Below, in pieces: positions 23,680 to 34,166 of a DNA stretch of 64,000 nt. This DNA comes from Turbatrix aceti (taxonomy: Eukaryota > Nematoda > Chromadorea > Rhabditida > Panagrolaimidae): positions 11,349,725-11,413,724 of the forward strand of contig OZ017769.1 of the NCBI GenBank assembly GCA_963969345.1, in the 5' to 3' direction. Position 1 is the stretch's first letter. The number at the start of each line of letters is the position of its first letter. The translations under genes and the position numbers were made by a program. A model generated the notes under the pieces. It searched no databases and was not told where the DNA came from. It was given only the letters and a program-made list of their open reading frames with translations.

Positions 23680-25533
23680 ATGGTTGCCGCAGAAGTGTCA
23701 TCACTCACGAATTCGAATTCATCGGTTATCTCTAACCCTAATAGTCGACGCGAACGCAAGGATCCATCCCAGAGAATTTTTGTCGGACGATCCTTACGGC
23801 TCGAAAAAATTAAATTTTATGGTTTTGACATGGATTATACATTGGCTAGTAGGTTTTTGACAAAAACATGAACGTAAAAATTTGTAACACACAATTTTGT
23901 AGATTACAAATCACCTGAATACGAAAATCTACTTACGGAACGAACTCTGTCTAAGCTAGTCGATATAGGCTATCCTGAGGAACTGAAGAAAATTGTAAGT
24001 AGAAAAAAACACTTGGGCTAAAATTAGTAAAAAAACTAAAAATGAAGAATTTTACGCGGTTCTCAAAGCGAAAACGTATGATGGCACGATTTTTGGAATG
24101 GTGCGAAACGTATTTCAGAAATATGACCCAACATTTGCTGTGCGTGGCTTATGGTTTGACACACTTTACGGTAACCTACTCAAAGTCGACGGATTTGGCA
24201 ACATTCTCATAGCTACCCATGGCACTAGCATTCTGAAACCCGCGGAGATTGAAGAGTATTACCCGAACAAGTTTATCAAGCTCGTCGACAACCGAATCAT
24301 TGTCCTCAATACACTGTTCAACATGACGGACACTTATATCCTCGCCAAGCTGGTTGATTACTACGATACCCATTCAAGTTTCAAAAAATGCCCTGATCAT
24401 ACCGGTGTCATTGCCGGTGACCTCGTCATGACGTACAAATCGATATCACAGGACGTCACAGTTGCGGTCAAATGGGTTCACGAGAGCGGCGGCATGAAGG
24501 CTTTCATCCTAAAGCACATCGAGCAGTACATCCATAAGTCAGACGAGATACGCGTCATGCTTCAACAACTCCGCGCTGCAGGAGCGACGACTTTCCTGCT
24601 CACCAACAGCGAGTACTCCTATACCCACGGTGTCATGACGTACATCGCCGGACTGGATTGGCCAAGTCTGTTTGACATTTCGATCGTCGAGGCACGTAAG
24701 CCGTATTGGTTTGCTGGAAGCTCGGTATTTCGGCAGGTGGACGTCAAAACGGGCACGCTGAAGGTCGGAATCCACGCTGGTCCCCTGAAGACGGGATGCG
24801 TGTACGCCGGGGGGTCGTGCGATGCCTTTCGTCGTCTGGCCAAGATGCGGGGCAAGGATGTACTTTATGTTGGGGACCACATCTTTGGCGACGTCCTACG
24901 TTCCAAGAAGAGTCGAGGATGGCGCACTTTTTTGGTTATACCGGAACTCAATCATGAACTGACGGTCTGGACTGAAAGACATGTTTTATTCGAGCAACTG
25001 GCCCAACTGGATGTTCAGCTCGGAAAACTGTATAATAACCTGAGCTTGGAATCTCAAAACGAAAAGGAAAACGAGATTCGTGCTGCTGTCAGGGCTATCA
25101 GGGTAAGTTGGTTACGGTATGAAAACCAAGTTTGTATCCTTTTCAGAAAGTGACACACGAAATGGATCAGGCATACGGTTTTCTGGGTTCACTCTTTCGC
25201 TCTGGTTCAAGGACAACTTTTTTTGCCACCCAGGTTGAGCGATACGCTGACATCTATTCGAGCTCGTGCTACAACCTTGTCCACTATCCCAAATTTTACT
25301 TCTTTCGCGCACCCATGCTTCTGCTACCTCACGAATCGACTGTCGATCACCTGACCAAGATGCGAAACATGCCATCCAAAGTCAATGCCAACGCACGCGA
25401 AATGGTCCTCTGTCACGAAGCTTTTGACGACGAAGTGTCCGGTGATACTGCAGCCGATATTTCGAGTGCTCGATCTATCGAGGCTGATAACAACGAGCAT
25501 TCTTCTGCGGACTATGTTTATAAGGGAACTTGA
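23680..25533 (+). CDS. NT5C2: Cytosolic purine 5'-nucleotidase (NT5C2-type, HAD superfamily)
   Basis: Dephosphorylates IMP/GMP-type nucleotides, controlling purine pools. Four exons: 23680-23848, 23903-23994, 24119-25102 and 25147-25533, 543 aa (human about 560). The HAD motif [12 protein letters not shown] has both aspartates. [23 protein letters not shown], motif [16 protein letters not shown], the GTLKVG segment and motif [17 protein letters not shown] follow. I placed exon 3 at the TATTTCAG acceptor (24,111-24,118), because that joins YPEELKKI directly to KYDPTF as in the family; an in-frame extension upstream of it is intronic. The C-terminus is acidic and Ser-rich, as in NT5C2. An alternative is a close paralogue (NT5DC family), but the motif spacing favours NT5C2. 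Confidence 0.92.
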
Positions 25534-25611
25534 AATATACTTCTGTTTAAACTGCATACAGTATGTTTGATACCTTCAGATATAGACTTCTGCATTGCCC
25601 ATCTCCTTTGC

Positions 25612-26174
25612 TCAGTCAACGGCTTTCTTTTCCTGATCCTTTATGTTGTCGGTAGTAACGGCGGTTGTTTTGTTATCTGGTTGTTCTTGAGTGTAGTCTA
25701 CTTCTGGCATAAGCGGAGTCACGCCGTAGAGAGTATCTGCGAGATCTGTTTTCTTTTCTGCGCCTTTTGCATCTTCTGCTCCTTGAGGGACCATGTCCTG
25801 CATGCAAAAAAATAAATCGGAATCTGGTAATGAAAAGAACAACTCACATCTTCATCAAGTTCGATACCTGAAGTGTAATTTTTCTGAAAACTATGCGTCG
25901 TCGTACCTTCTGTTTTGTTTTTCATTTTGCACTCCTTTTTCTTCGGCACACTTTTTATGCCCTTTTTAACGGATTTTTTATCCGTCGGCGGTGGCCGAGG
26001 AAGAGGTGGTCCTGGTTCTGCGTCTGCTGACGACAAAGTAGTCGGGGGATGCTGCGCTGCTCGGTGATCTGGATATAGCTTATCTGCATCCGTGGATGTG
26101 GATGACTGGCACGATATGTTGGCATTTGTCCTATCAGGTGTTTTGGATTTCTTCGATGACAGTAAGCAGCCCAT
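25612..26174 (-). CDS. Small MGC-type protein, probable myristoyl/palmitoyl membrane anchor
   Basis: Two exons, 26174-25848 and 25797-25612, 170 aa. The start is the ATG at 26174, giving MGCLLSSKKSKTPDR: Gly2, Cys3, Ser6 and following lysines fit dual N-myristoylation plus palmitoylation and a polybasic membrane contact. The rest is low in complexity: a proline-rich stretch (PGPPLPRPPPTD, a possible SH3 ligand), a lysine-rich stretch (KKSVKKGIKSVPKKK) and an acidic/Thr-rich tail. No domain recognised. It is tail-to-tail with the 5'-nucleotidase gene, 78 bp away. Confidence 0.7.
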
Positions 26175-26634
26175 CACGATGTGTGTCTACTATTGACGCA
26201 ACTTGATGACATGTACTCATGTCATGTTTTTGTTTTTTTTCAAAATATGATAATTTTTTGTCTTCAAATTTGCATTATCTCACGTGGCTTTATCAAGGTG
26301 TTGCATATTTTGTTCAAAAATAAGCAGTGAATTATTTTCAAAAAAATAATACTGCTGGTTTCCAAACCTTCTTATTTTGCTTATTTCCGACATCAGGGGG
26401 AGAAAAATAACCCGCATGTAAAATATGTAAAATTTTTGCAATGAAATATCTCGTTGGGTCTGAACACGAAAACTGCATTTCAGCTTTGTTTTTTTTTGAT
26501 TTTGATGCAAACATTTTTACTTCATGATCGGAATAGTAAAAATAGCTGCTTTTTGCTTAAAATGAAGAAAATAAGCAGTGCAAAATAAGTACTGCCTATT
26601 CTTCATTCTGCGCGGCTAACGTAAATAGTTCAAA
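26175..26634. other. AT-rich intergenic spacer
   Basis: 460 bp with many A/T runs and two related short phrases containing AATAAGCAGTG (near 26,322 and 26,570). No coding signal. Confidence 0.35.
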
Positions 26635-27002
26635 TGCAACACCTTGTTTTGATGTCGTGTAGGAGGCGATGTCGTGTACTACACGACGTCGCCTGTCGTG
26701 TAGGTTTGAAAGCTATACGACGACACGAGGCGAGCTACACGACACGACGTTTAGGAAGGTTACAAGGCAAAATTTCGATCAGAATGATAACACGTGGAAC
26801 ATTTTTCTATACAATAAAAAAAAAGAAGTAAAAAATTGTAAAATTTTACATAATTTGACTGTCGAAAAGCGGCATGCCGTGTCGTGTCGTGTAACAGCTA
26901 CACGATCGTGTCGTGTAGGCAAATTCAAAGCTAGACGACACGACGTCGCCTAATAGCTTCGTGTCGTGCGTGCGTGTAAAGTACACGATTTGCAACACCT
27001 TG
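26635..27002. mobile_element. Palindrome-rich insertion flanked by a 12-bp direct repeat
   Basis: TGCAACACCTTG occurs at 26,635-26,646 and again at 26,991-27,002. Between them lie two blocks (26,653-26,756 and 26,872-26,990) built of TCGTGTAG / CTACACGA units in both orientations (for example GTCGTGTACTACACGACGTC), around an AT-rich core. The layout looks like a short non-autonomous element with subterminal inverted repeats and a target-site duplication. Neither block contains a protein. Alternatively the 12-mers are part of the repeat itself. Confidence 0.6.
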
Positions 27003-27042
27003 GGCTTTATTCAAAACGATTTCATAAACTGAGCGGTATCCG

Positions 27043-27650
27043 TCAATAATAAAACTGAGTGATGGCGTTATCCAGGTGAATTACGGGATGACTGTTCGTG
27101 GTCGCATTTTGTTCTGTCACTGGCCACGTCTGCTGCCATTGTGCGTTAAAAGTGTATTGATTTGGGACATTATCGTATACCGCGTAGTACTCCTGTAATT
27201 TTTGCGGACAATCGAGGGTACTGCATGATTTGTAATTATTAGCACTAGGGGCGGGTGTTACATTTTGGATCACTGCAGCTGCAGCTGCCTGTTTGTCGCA
27301 CAGTTTCTGTAAACGACTGACAGCGATGTCAAACAGCTTCTGCCTCTTGGCCTTGTCACTTTGTCGACGATATTCCTGCAGCAGACCTATTTTGTTAAAA
27401 CAACAAAAAATTCAAAGCTCACCTTTTTTGTCACGTGTTCCAGGGCTTCCCATCGAGCCGCAATGACTTTTGACAACTCGCCAAACGTTATTTGTGGATG
27501 TTCTTTTTTGACAATCGGTTGCATTTCTTTGAAAAAGATGGCGTAACTTGACGAGTTGCTAAATTTTGGGAATATATTATAAAATGTAAATGTGAAACGC
27601 GCACCTAAAACTTACCTTTTTTTTCCGTTGTTACGAATTTGTTTAGTCAT
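27043..27650 (-). CDS. TOX-like HMG-box protein, 167 aa
   Basis: Three exons, 27650-27616, 27558-27423 and 27375-27043, in perfect frame. ATG gives MTKQIRNNGKKSNSS, then an HMG box at about residues 13-78: SYAIFFKEMQPIVKKEHPQI, TFGELSKVIAARWEALEHVT and KKEYRRQSDKAKRQ. The phrase FGELSKVIAARW matches the TOX/SOX-independent HMG class (TFGDVSKIVASMW in TOX). The box is interrupted by both introns. Downstream is an Ala-rich helix (QAAAAAV) and a Gln/Tyr/Asn-rich tail that could act in transcription. HMG boxes bend DNA; target genes are unknown. For the second intron I used the acceptor CTGCAG at 27,376-27,381, not the nearer AATAG, because only it restores the HMG-box sequence. Confidence 0.8.
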
Positions 27651-27849
27651 ACTGCTTACCGTGTGTGGTAATCGTCGGGAGCACAAAAAGTAAAAATGAA
27701 GGTTAGCTTGTTTGAGCCAAGGAAAAAAGGTCAACACATGTTGCACCTATTTTATACAAAAGATTACAGGTAATAACTGCGCATGCATGCATGCCTGCCA
27801 CCGCACCGCACCGCCTTTTCACAAGGATATGTAATTAGCGATGAATGTT

Positions 27850-28183
27850 GTAATTACCAAGCATGACAACGGGCCTAATTTTTATGCCCAGGCCCGAAAT
27901 TATCCCTTCTGTTTTCTTTCGAATTTTTACCCAAAAAATAGCAGCCAATCGTTATATTATATAAATTACATAAATTACTGGCTTTTACTTAAAATGCCAT
28001 GTTTTCTACTGTAGAGACTAAATTTTGTTCAAAATAATCAAAATACATTTCATTTTCTTTATTTTTTAAGTTGTTGATTTAATTTCGGGCCAAAACGGGC
28101 TTTTCCGGGCCTACTGAAAAGTCACATGCCCGCCTAAACCCGGTCCGGGCCTGGTCCAGGCCATTTTCATGCTTGGTAGTTAC
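27850..28183. mobile_element. GGCCC-rich MITE-like element, copy 1 (complete)
   Basis: About 334 bp with terminal inverted repeats: TACCAAGCATGACAAC at the left (from 27,854) and its near complement ATTTTCATGCTTGGTA at the right (ending near 28,179). Subterminal regions are built of CGGGCC/GGCCCG units, and the core is AT-rich. It has no coding capacity. A second, diverged copy lies in the opposite orientation at 49,655-49,920. The target duplication could not be fixed (flanks GTAAT / GTTAC). Confidence 0.72.
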
Positions 28184-28390
28184 ACGCTGGAAAACAAAGA
28201 CTGTTTTTTTCACAATTATAAAAAACCACGACATCGTTGTTCACAATGCATAACAAAAAAATAAAAATTGTTATATAGTGTGTAATGTGCATAATATCAC
28301 ATTTGCATAAGTCACGATGTATTCGTATTTGACAAAAAATCACGTCACTTGATAATTATTTGTCGCGGCAAGTTTGGCTGCTTTGAGACA

Positions 28391-28806
28391 ATGCCGGCAC
28401 AGCGCGTTATTTTTATGTTTGCCTTCATTGTTACCGTAACGACTGCTACAGATAATGCCGCAACCTCTGCTTCACCTGCAAATTGTAAGGTGCCTTGTAA
28501 GTATCTATTTTCATTCATTCGTTTTATTGTTATTTTTTAGTTGTAGAACCTAAATTTGTAATTGTCGCAGGTATCTGTGTCTTTACAAACATCACTTCAA
28601 TAATTTTTCTCATACTGATTTGTTGTAAAATAATATGTGTTAAGTAAACAAATAAAAATGGTAAATTTATGTTTTAGGAACAAAAAAAATGTACAATTAT
28701 AGCATTGTTGCTGTACACGATCCTTATTTTGTGTATGTTGGCAGCCGAACAAAAGTGGCTAAAGAACGTTATTAGAATCACACGCATTATTTTTTTCTTC
28801 GTATAG
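28391..28806 (+). CDS. Orphan small membrane protein, about 110 aa
   Basis: Proposed exons 28391-28496, 28541-28638 and 28678-28806. Exon 1 gives MPAQRVIFMFAFIVTVTTAT, a signal peptide or first helix. Exon 2 encodes a long hydrophobic stretch (FVIVAGICVFTNITSIIFLI) ending in cysteines. Exon 3 encodes another helix (CTIIALLLYTILILCMLAA), then a basic segment and IIFFFV. Joining exons keeps one frame. Reading through the second donor would stop three codons later (CVK stop). I recognise no family. The model is weak because the exons are short and AT-rich. Confidence 0.4.
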
Positions 28807-28878
28807 TTCTAGTAGCTATTTAGGAGACAATCCCGCATAAACTTTGTCATTTGTGTTATTGTTGTTGTAAGTTGATCA

Positions 28879-31800
28879 TCAAGTTGCCTTTGGTGCCAAA
28901 TCTTTGGACTCAATTGTCGTAGGCAGAGGAGAGGGAGTCGGTGATATGTTTGTCAAGGGCTGATCACTGGTTACAGGTGGTAGAGATTGAGTCATGGCGA
29001 CGGGAAGTTTGTATGCCACTGCGTTCCGAGGCCCATTATTTTCCGCGTCGTTGTTGGACTGAGCGGCAGGCGTGACTTTATCCGTGCCACCTGACTTCTT
29101 GCTCCTGTATGCCGTCTTGACTCCAACACTGACGTAATCCCACATAACTAGGAATGCAGGGATAAAGATAAGAGCGTGGATGTTGCACAGCAGCACACAC
29201 AAAATCATGGTCTTGACGAATACCTGAAAAAATATGAACGTTTTTTTTGGTTTTATCAAACTATAAAAAAACTTACATATGACATGTAAAGTTGGACAAA
29301 TAAAAGTGAGCACACGCACAGTATCATTGAGACTGCTGCCTGGATAGCGGGAAAAGCAATGGTCGAGAGACAATTTGCCAGCTTGATCTGGGGTGATGAA
29401 TCTGCTCCTCCCCTAACTGTAGCCAGGTAGTAGTGAAAGGCGGTATGAGCGGGCAAATCACAGCTTGAGCCGATACAGATAATCATAGCAGCCATAGAAA
29501 TCGGATCCAGATCAATGTTCCACCAAGAAATAAGCCCTAGGATGCCGGTACAAATTGACAGGACCGCTGTCGTGGCAATCGTAACCGCAAACCAGCTGTT
29601 CAAAAAAATGTAACAGACCACGGCCATGCATACGACAGCACCCAGGACGGATTGCCACGTGTCGGTGGGCATGTTTTCGATAAGATCGAGGAAGATTGCA
29701 TCTTCATGGAAGAGAGACGCATCGAAAAGATCTGTATATTCATCCACAGTCTGACGCCATCGATTGAGCATTTCTGCACGCCTGGTCCAGATGGGTAGAT
29801 CTTGACCGTGGTAGGCGGTTGTAAAGAAAAATTTTTCTAATTTTGACGACTGATTGTCCAGCCTAATAAAGCCACCCCAATAAGAATACTCAGGCCATGC
29901 GACGAAGGTATCCAAGTCGGAATCGCTGTAGAGGCCTGCCAGATCATTTTCTTTCTTCCATGCTTCGGAGTTAAACAGCGAGTTTGCAGCTTCTGTATTT
30001 GAAGACGAATTTGTGTTTGTTTCTTCAGTCTCAGCAGCATGTTCTTCGTCCGCGGGAACCAAATCTTCTTCCTCAAAGTCTGCGTCCTCAAAGCTGTTTT
30101 GGAATTGCAAAAAGTCACGGACAAAGTATTTCGTTCCAACTGGGCCCCACGATCCATTAATCGATTCCATGTCTTCGACAAACTTGTTCATAACCTTGAG
30201 ATGCCTAACGTCTGAAAAATTTCCTGGATTGTTGACAAATACCGTTGCCATGAAAAAATGTGGCACTTGATACTTGACTCTCAGCTGGTCAAGCTTTAGC
30301 AAAGGCGAATCAGCGGCAAAAAGCTTTTGAGTGGATAGATTAATGTTGATTCGCGTAATGCCCTGAAGAAACTTTTTTGGTATAATTCATTTTTTTGCTT
30401 ACTTACCCAAATAGAAATTATCAGATAAGCAAAGTAAGTGATGATAATGAGACTGGCGACAAGTTTGTTGGCTATAAAACTGACGTAAGCCCACATAGTT
30501 CGGCTTATGTATTCTTTGGTTTCTTCGTGGAACTTTGAATGTTGTCTCTAAAAAATGTTTGTTTTGGTCTAAGAGCTAAAATTAAGCTTAAAACTAACAG
30601 TCAGAGCATTGTGATTGTTGTTTATGGATGAAATATGTACTTGACGATCTCGAAGACTTATCTCAGCCTTATTTCGTTCTTCACGTTCAACCTTGATTTC
30701 ATACCGTCCAATCAGGGACATCAAGCCAATATAGAATGTCATTTGGTAAATAAAAGCAACAAACATGGATGTCATGTTGCCAACGCAGAGTAGAGTAATC
30801 TCGGGAGAAGACGTAAAAGACCCGACGGCATCGGCGAGAATATTTGTCAGCGCAGATATCAAAATGGCGGGTCCAACTTCAGACAACAACTCGGCAATAC
30901 GGTATCCAATCTGCATGTTACGCCGATTGGGTTGCTCGCGACAAGACTGGATGACACGTTGCCATTCGTGAATCATAAGGTAGGAAGAGTCGACACCGAT
31001 GGCCAGGACGAGAAAGGGAATGACGCAGAGAATGGAAGCGAACCGAATACCACAGAGAAACATGAGAGCCAGAGCGGTGGCGCACGAGAAAAAAGGCAGA
31101 ATGCACGCAGCAACAGCTAGCAAAATTTTAGGCAGACTGTGCTGATGCATGTACAGTGCTCGTAAAACAACGCTTACGATGGCACATGCACACATAATCA
31201 GAAAGCCAACGGAAAGATAAGGAACCAGACTGATGCCTGCTCGGACCATCTCGTTTTCAATATGCGTTTGGTCTAGAACGTAGAGATCAAGTTGATCGGA
31301 TTTGTAAACACTAAAAAGTTGTCTATCAAAAAAGTACTCATATTTTAATTTTACTCTTTAAAATATTCAACAACTGCCATTTCGTAGTCCTTGATCGCAA
31401 ATTCGTTCCATCCATCCTGATGCTCAGCCCGAAATTGCAAAACAACCATCTTGACTTCTTTCATGTTAGTTACGTGCTGTGCCAACTCTTCAGGAGTCAC
31501 TGCTAGGTCTTGATTGTTGGTTTCGTTAAGTCGAGCAAAGTCTGGTTCCGCCTGTTGTGTGGCATTCAGAAGTTCAATGCCGTAGAAATTATTTTGCATT
31601 GAAAATTGTCGGGAAAAAATCGAGCTCATTGGATATTGAAGTACAATGCGACCGTTTAGGGGTAGGCCTTTTTTTGCCAAATCACTTTGAACGCTGAATC
31701 CGTTCTGCAAAAATATTCATTAAGAGATTTAATGTGCTTCCGGTCTTTAAAACTTACATAGAACTGTCGCACGGGTTCGTTGATTGAGCAAAAACTGTTA

Positions 31801-32694
31801 CAGAATTCGTTAAATGCCTGGCTTTTGTTTTTGCCTTCGTTGAATATAGTGAAATTAGAACCAGTAAAGTCCAGTATCTAAAACTCAGTGTTTCAAATAA
31901 ATGTTAACGTGCGATGAAAACTCACGTCTACGACTTCCTGTAAATGACTTGTCCGAAGCATTGTCCCCCCATCCTTAGCCAGAGCAAATATGTATATTGC
32001 TATGCCCAAGCCATCTTTTGAAAAAAATTCCTGATAGCGCGTATGCTCTACTCGTGCACGTGCACCGTATGGTGAATAACCCGTAATGTCATTGATTTGC
32101 CTAAAAGGAGATGACGTCAAAATTAAAAAAAAACTGGGTTGGCAATAAAAAATCTTACGGTGTCAAGTTAATTTTCACAATGGCAAGCAAACTAATTATC
32201 GTGCATATAAGTATGGCTTTCCAGTCGTGATCCACTATAAAGTACGCCCAACGCTTGTAAAGTTTGATAATAAAGGTCACAAAGCGTGGTGCATCGCCTT
32301 CGGGATGCGTGGCTTGAAAAAAGTCTACGGATCGCTGACCGACAAGAATAGACGTTCGCCTTCGCTCGGAAAAGGCATTTGGTGGCCTCTGACTTATACG
32401 GCGGCCAGGACCTCGACCTTAAACAAATAATTTTAATAATTAATGAAAAAAATTTATTAAATATTATTTTACTTGTTAAAAAATAAATTTACCAGGTTTT
32501 TCACCAACATTTGACATCGAAGCCGCGCGTTCACGAATCGATGATACAGGGGGCAATTTGTTAGTTGCAAAATTTGTCCTGCGATCTGCTATTCCTGATT
32601 TAACTGGTTTTGGTGAAGGTATAGGACTGACGCGATCAGCGGACTCTCCTTCTTCCGTTGTTGGGTCTTGAAGTTGAGCCGGTGATGGAGCCAT
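28879..32694 (-). CDS. ptr: Patched-related (PTR) transmembrane protein with sterol-sensing domain
   Basis: RND-family multipass protein; nematode PTRs act in cuticle moulting, trafficking and osmotic barrier functions. Proposed start is the ATG at 32694 (MAPSPAQLQD), preceded by no in-frame ATG. The cytoplasmic N-terminus leads to the first helix (DHDWKAILICTIISLLAIVK) followed by extracellular loop 1. The sterol-sensing region lies at about 31,250-30,600, with AIGVDSSYLMIHEWQ. Extracellular loop 2 has an acidic Asn/Glu/Thr insert. The last helices (29,700-29,130) include CIGSSCDLPAHTAFHYYL, the PTR counterpart of the RND GxxxD motif. Ser/Pro/Thr-rich cytoplasmic tail ends at 28,879. At least eight introns; internal junctions are approximate. 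Which PTR paralogue it is cannot be told. Confidence 0.9.
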
Positions 32695-34166
32695 TTGTCC
32701 TTTAACGATGAAGTATTCAACTTTATGTTGACTGCCTTTTTTGGCATACAATACAGTTTGAAAAAGAGTGTAAATATCACGATTTGCCAAATAACAAATT
32801 TCTTTAACGAGTGAAAAATAACAAAACGATTTTTAAGATTTTATCAATTATCGTATTTTTACTTCAGGTGGACACACAAACAATGAATCAAATTGAATGA
32901 TGGACTTGTTGTTTTCATATTTTTGTTTTCCCATTTACCATACTACCAGCGTGATAAATAAGGCATGAACAAAAATTATATTAAAAAATCCATTTTTTTG
33001 CAAGCTATAAAAGAATGACCGAGGAAATATTTTTGGCCTCCAACCAACGAAAAGAGATATAAATTGATGTTTCTGATTGATTCAAAGACCAAAAACTTGG
33101 TATTAGGGAAACAACAGGAAAACCTGTTACCTTCTCTCCCTTTTTTGCCGCATCACATCACGACTAATAAAATCTACTTGATTACTAATTCACTCTGCCG
33201 GCAAAAAACACAAAACCACATCGTCTTAAACAACAAAAATGATATTGAGATACATCAGAATTGACTACAAAGCTTATATTCATTGGAGGCAATCAGAAAT
33301 GAATTCATGTAGGTAAACAAACCGTAAAGTTAATGAAAGATGTTATAAATAAAAACTGAAGAAAAAATTGTAAATTAATGCGCATCGTGCACACAAAAAA
33401 CGACTAAAGACATTTTTGTACAGAGACAAAAATGTTTTACCAAAATTTAAGTGGTTTTAATACGATTTTTTAGCAAAAATAGTTTGCTGGCGTCACAGCC
33501 TGGAAAAACGACACATCACAAACTGCCATCTCTTCAACACGCTTAGGGGGTGAAAAATCATCAGTCCGGCGGGCCTGCCGGTGATGGTGCGCAACTTCGA
33601 AAGAAAAAGGTATGTATGCATTGATGTATGCGTATATATGTGTTTGATAGAAAAATGTTTGGCAGAACCCAAATTTTCTGGTTGCGTCTATCTTTCTGCC
33701 TGCCTTGGAGAAGAAGAAAGTATTGGAAAAAGATATGAGCGTGTGCTGGTCCTGCGTGGGACGCGTTATGGCGTTTTATCGCCAGCACCAGTAACAAAAC
33801 TGGACATGATGGCTTTCTTGTATACCGCGGGCAACCAGCACAAACCGGTCGAACATATATTTTTAAACTTCGCACATACACCTTTCTGGCTTGCTACTTG
33901 GCCCTAAGGATGTGCGATCTGCGTTAGATATATATCATTGCGTGTTTTTATTGTAAATACATAAGTGAGTGTGATGTTATTCCGCACGATATTAGTAGGT
34001 ACTCTTCGGTTTGTATTGTTTCAGATAATTTTTTTTCAACTTTTAAGTTAGACTTTTTTAAAGTTGTACTTTTTTGATAACTTTCATATTTATTTTGACG
34101 TCCAAAAATCGTTTTCCATGAAATCGTTTAACAATACACGTTTATAGCTACACAATATTTTTCAAA
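32695..34166. other. Intergenic between PTR and TRHR genes
   Basis: About 1.47 kb, AT-rich apart from a GC-richer patch at about 33,560-33,900 with open frames on both strands. Those frames have no domain, no splice-site support and mirror each other, so I do not call a gene. The promoter of the PTR gene should lie at the left end. Confidence 0.4.

Noticed and set aside
24041..24118. Extra in-frame segment before KYDPTF in the 5'-nucleotidase gene
   Set aside because: A strong TATTTCAG acceptor ends it, and the family has no residues there; treated as intron.
33561..33907. Overlapping frames of about 105 codons on both strands
   Set aside because: They mirror each other, carry no domain and lack splice or start support.
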